From Leuconostoc mesenteroides subsp. mesenteroides ATCC 8293 (GTDB lineage Bacteria > Bacillota > Bacilli > Lactobacillales > Lactobacillaceae), in assembly GCF_000014445.1 (NCBI RefSeq), contig NC_008531.1, positions 837,001 to 901,000 on the forward strand: a DNA stretch of 64,000 nt, written 5' to 3'. A program made the translations under genes and the position numbers. Below are positions 62,809 through 64,000 of this stretch, piece by piece. The notes under the pieces are model-generated. The model saw only the letters and a list, made by a program, of their open reading frames with translations, made no database searches and was not told the origin of the DNA. Positions within the stretch are counted from its first letter, which is position 1, and each line of letters starts with the position of its first letter.

Positions 62809-64000
62809 ATGACAGAAGATATTAAGTGGTGGCAAAAAGCAGTTGCTTATCAGGTTTACCCACGATCGTTTCAAGATGCAAATGGAGATGGTATTGGTGA
62901 TCTTCAAGGCATAGAACAAAGATTAGATTATATTAAAAAATTGGGTGCCGATGTCATTTGGTTAAATCCAATATATGCTTCACCTGACAAAGATAATGGC
63001 TACGATATCTCTGATTATGAAGATATTAATGCAAAATTTGGTACAATGCAGGACTTTGATCGATTACTTCAGAAAGCTCATGATAAAGGGATCAAAATTT
63101 TGATGGACTTGGTCGTTAATCACACATCAGACCAACACCAATGGTTCATTGAAAGCCGTTCCTCAAAGGATAATGATAAGCGTGACTTTTATATTTGGCG
63201 TGATCCAGTTGATGGACATGAGCCCAATAATTGGGGTTCCTTCTTTTCAGGGCCGGCATGGAAATTTGACGAAGAAACTGGGCAGTATTACTTACATTTG
63301 TTTGTTGAAGGACAGCCCGATTTGAATTGGGTAAATCCGGAAGTGCGCCAGGCAGTATTTGACATGATGAACTTTTGGGTTGATAAGGGAATTGATGGCT
63401 TCCGAATGGATGTTATTTCTTTGATATCAAAACCAGATGGGTTACCAGACGGTGAGGTACCTGAAGGAGGGGAGTATGGTAATTCAGATAAGGCAGTAGC
63501 TAATGGGCCCCATGTTCACGAGTATCTGCAAGAAATGCGTGAAAAAGTGCTAAAGAGAGCTGATATGATGACTGTTGGTGAAGCATCTGGTGTTGATATC
63601 AATAACGCTATCAAGTATGCAAACACAAATGAATCAGAATTAAATATGGTTTTCCAGTTTGAACATATGGGACTTGATAATAATCCAAATCCAGCTTTGG
63701 GAAAATGGTATGATCAAAAAGTTTCTCTAGTCGACCTGAAGGAAAACTTATCCAAGTGGCAAAATGATTTAGCTGGTAAAGCTTGGAATTCACTTTATTG
63801 GGATAACCATGATCAACCAAGAGCAGTAAGCCGCTATGGGGATGACCGAGCAGCGTATCGTGTGGTTTCAGCAAAGATGGTTGCGACCTTATTACACTTT
63901 ATGCAAGGGACACCATATGTCTATCAGGGTGAAGAAATTGGAATGACCAATGCCTATAATTTGCAACGTGAAGATTTCGATGATGTTGAAATCAAAAATG
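62809..64000 (+). CDS. GH13 subfamily 31 alpha-glucosidase, 3' truncated by window end
   Basis: ATG 62809 with AAGGAG upstream opens a frame that runs to the window edge (397 residues seen of about 560). It shares most motifs with the enzyme at 59689: QVYPRSFQDANGDGIGDLQG, DLVVNHTSDQH, GFRMDVISLI with Val after the nucleophile, MTVGEASGV and WDNHDQPR. It is thus a second alpha-1,6-type glucosidase, adjacent to a transporter that could supply its substrate. The two enzymes differ enough to suggest an old duplication with different chain-length or linkage preference. Confidence 0.9.
   Translation, partial: MTEDIKWWQKAVAYQVYPRSFQDANGDGIGDLQGIEQRLDYIKKLGADVIWLNPIYASPDKDNGYDISDYEDINAKFGTMQDFDRLLQKAHDKGIKILMDLVVNHTSDQHQWFIESRSSKDNDKRDFYIWRDPVDGHEPNNWGSFFSGPAWKFDEETGQYYLHLFVEGQPDLNWVNPEVRQAVFDMMNFWVDKGIDGFRMDVISLISKPDGLPDGEVPEGGEYGNSDKAVANGPHVHEYLQEMREKVLKRADMMTVGEASGVDINNAIKYANTNESELNMVFQFEHMGLDNNPNPALGKWYDQKVSLVDLKENLSKWQNDLAGKAWNSLYWDNHDQPRAVSRYGDDRAAYRVVSAKMVATLLHFMQGTPYVYQGEEIGMTNAYNLQREDFDDVEIKN

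Noticed and set aside
1..64000. Insertion sequences, phage genes, toxin-antitoxin or defence systems
   Set aside because: No transposase, integrase, restriction, Cas or toxin motif was recognised among the reading frames, and no terminal inverted repeats with target duplications were seen.

Overview
The window looks like chromosome of a plant- or food-associated lactic acid bacterium of the genus Leuconostoc, probably close to L. citreum. The reasons are the AT-rich Gram-positive gene style with strong AGGAGG-type ribosome sites, the saccharolytic gene content, and a 2841-residue two-catalytic-domain glucansucrase that closely matches what I remember of DSR-E of strain NRRL B-1299. I could not run any database search. 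I see no tRNA, rRNA, insertion sequence, phage or CRISPR.

Layout. 1-1977: tail of a GH43 beta-xylosidase, then the azlCD branched-chain amino acid exporter. 2196-8749: L-arabinose regulon (araR, then araA, a sugar/H+ symporter, araB, araD) with an AraR-like operator and a cre at the araA promoter. 8830-18391: an Rgg-type regulator divergent from dsrE, a secreted sucrose-dependent dextransucrase fused to a branching sucrase. 18641-22985: a stress/envelope block (SDR, GlsB-like proteins, AmaP, DUF2273, Asp23/Gls24, DUF1345, and two small genes of 44 and 47 aa). 23082-26393: aldo/keto reductase, sugar porter, pyruvyl-transferase-like protein. 26428-33229: LacI regulator plus YczE-like membrane protein, divergent from a DUF1593 nucleoside-hydrolase-like protein and an MFS transporter, then a GH3 beta-glucosidase. 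33370-36209: FMN reductase, DUF697 protein, CPBP protease, 2H phosphoesterase. 36347-44471: alpha-galactoside utilisation (lacS-type permease divergent from a LacI regulator, GH36 alpha-galactosidase, galK, galT). 44613-48758: UvrA2-like ABC protein, and an alpha/beta hydrolase divergent from a TetR regulator across a perfect inverted repeat. 48883-51991: AraC regulator, small membrane ORF and GH51 arabinofuranosidase. 52113-64000: maltose/isomaltose region (two tandem LacI genes, MalT-like transporter, GH65 phosphorylase, pgmB; a third LacI; a GH13_31 alpha-glucosidase, a second MalT-like transporter, and a second GH13_31 gene cut by the window end).

How it fits together. GH43 and GH51 enzymes could release pentoses from plant arabinoxylan or arabinan, and the ara operon would feed L-arabinose to xylulose 5-phosphate for the phosphoketolase route. 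LacS, GH36, GalK and GalT would process raffinose-family sugars. DsrE would turn sucrose outside the cell into alpha-1,6 glucan with branches. The GH13_31 enzymes, whose region II carries the Asp-Val typical of alpha-1,6-glucosidases, could recover the isomalto-oligosaccharides, and GH65 with PgmB handles maltose. Most of these units carry a LacI/AraR-type palindrome and/or a cre, so the stretch reads as a catabolite-controlled plant-sugar island.

No wholly new system was found. The points most worth following are the dual-domain dsrE with its Rgg partner and 20-unit 30-bp repeat, the shared promoter motif in the stress block, the TTTAGTAAA operator set, and the small genes below usual ORF cut-offs.
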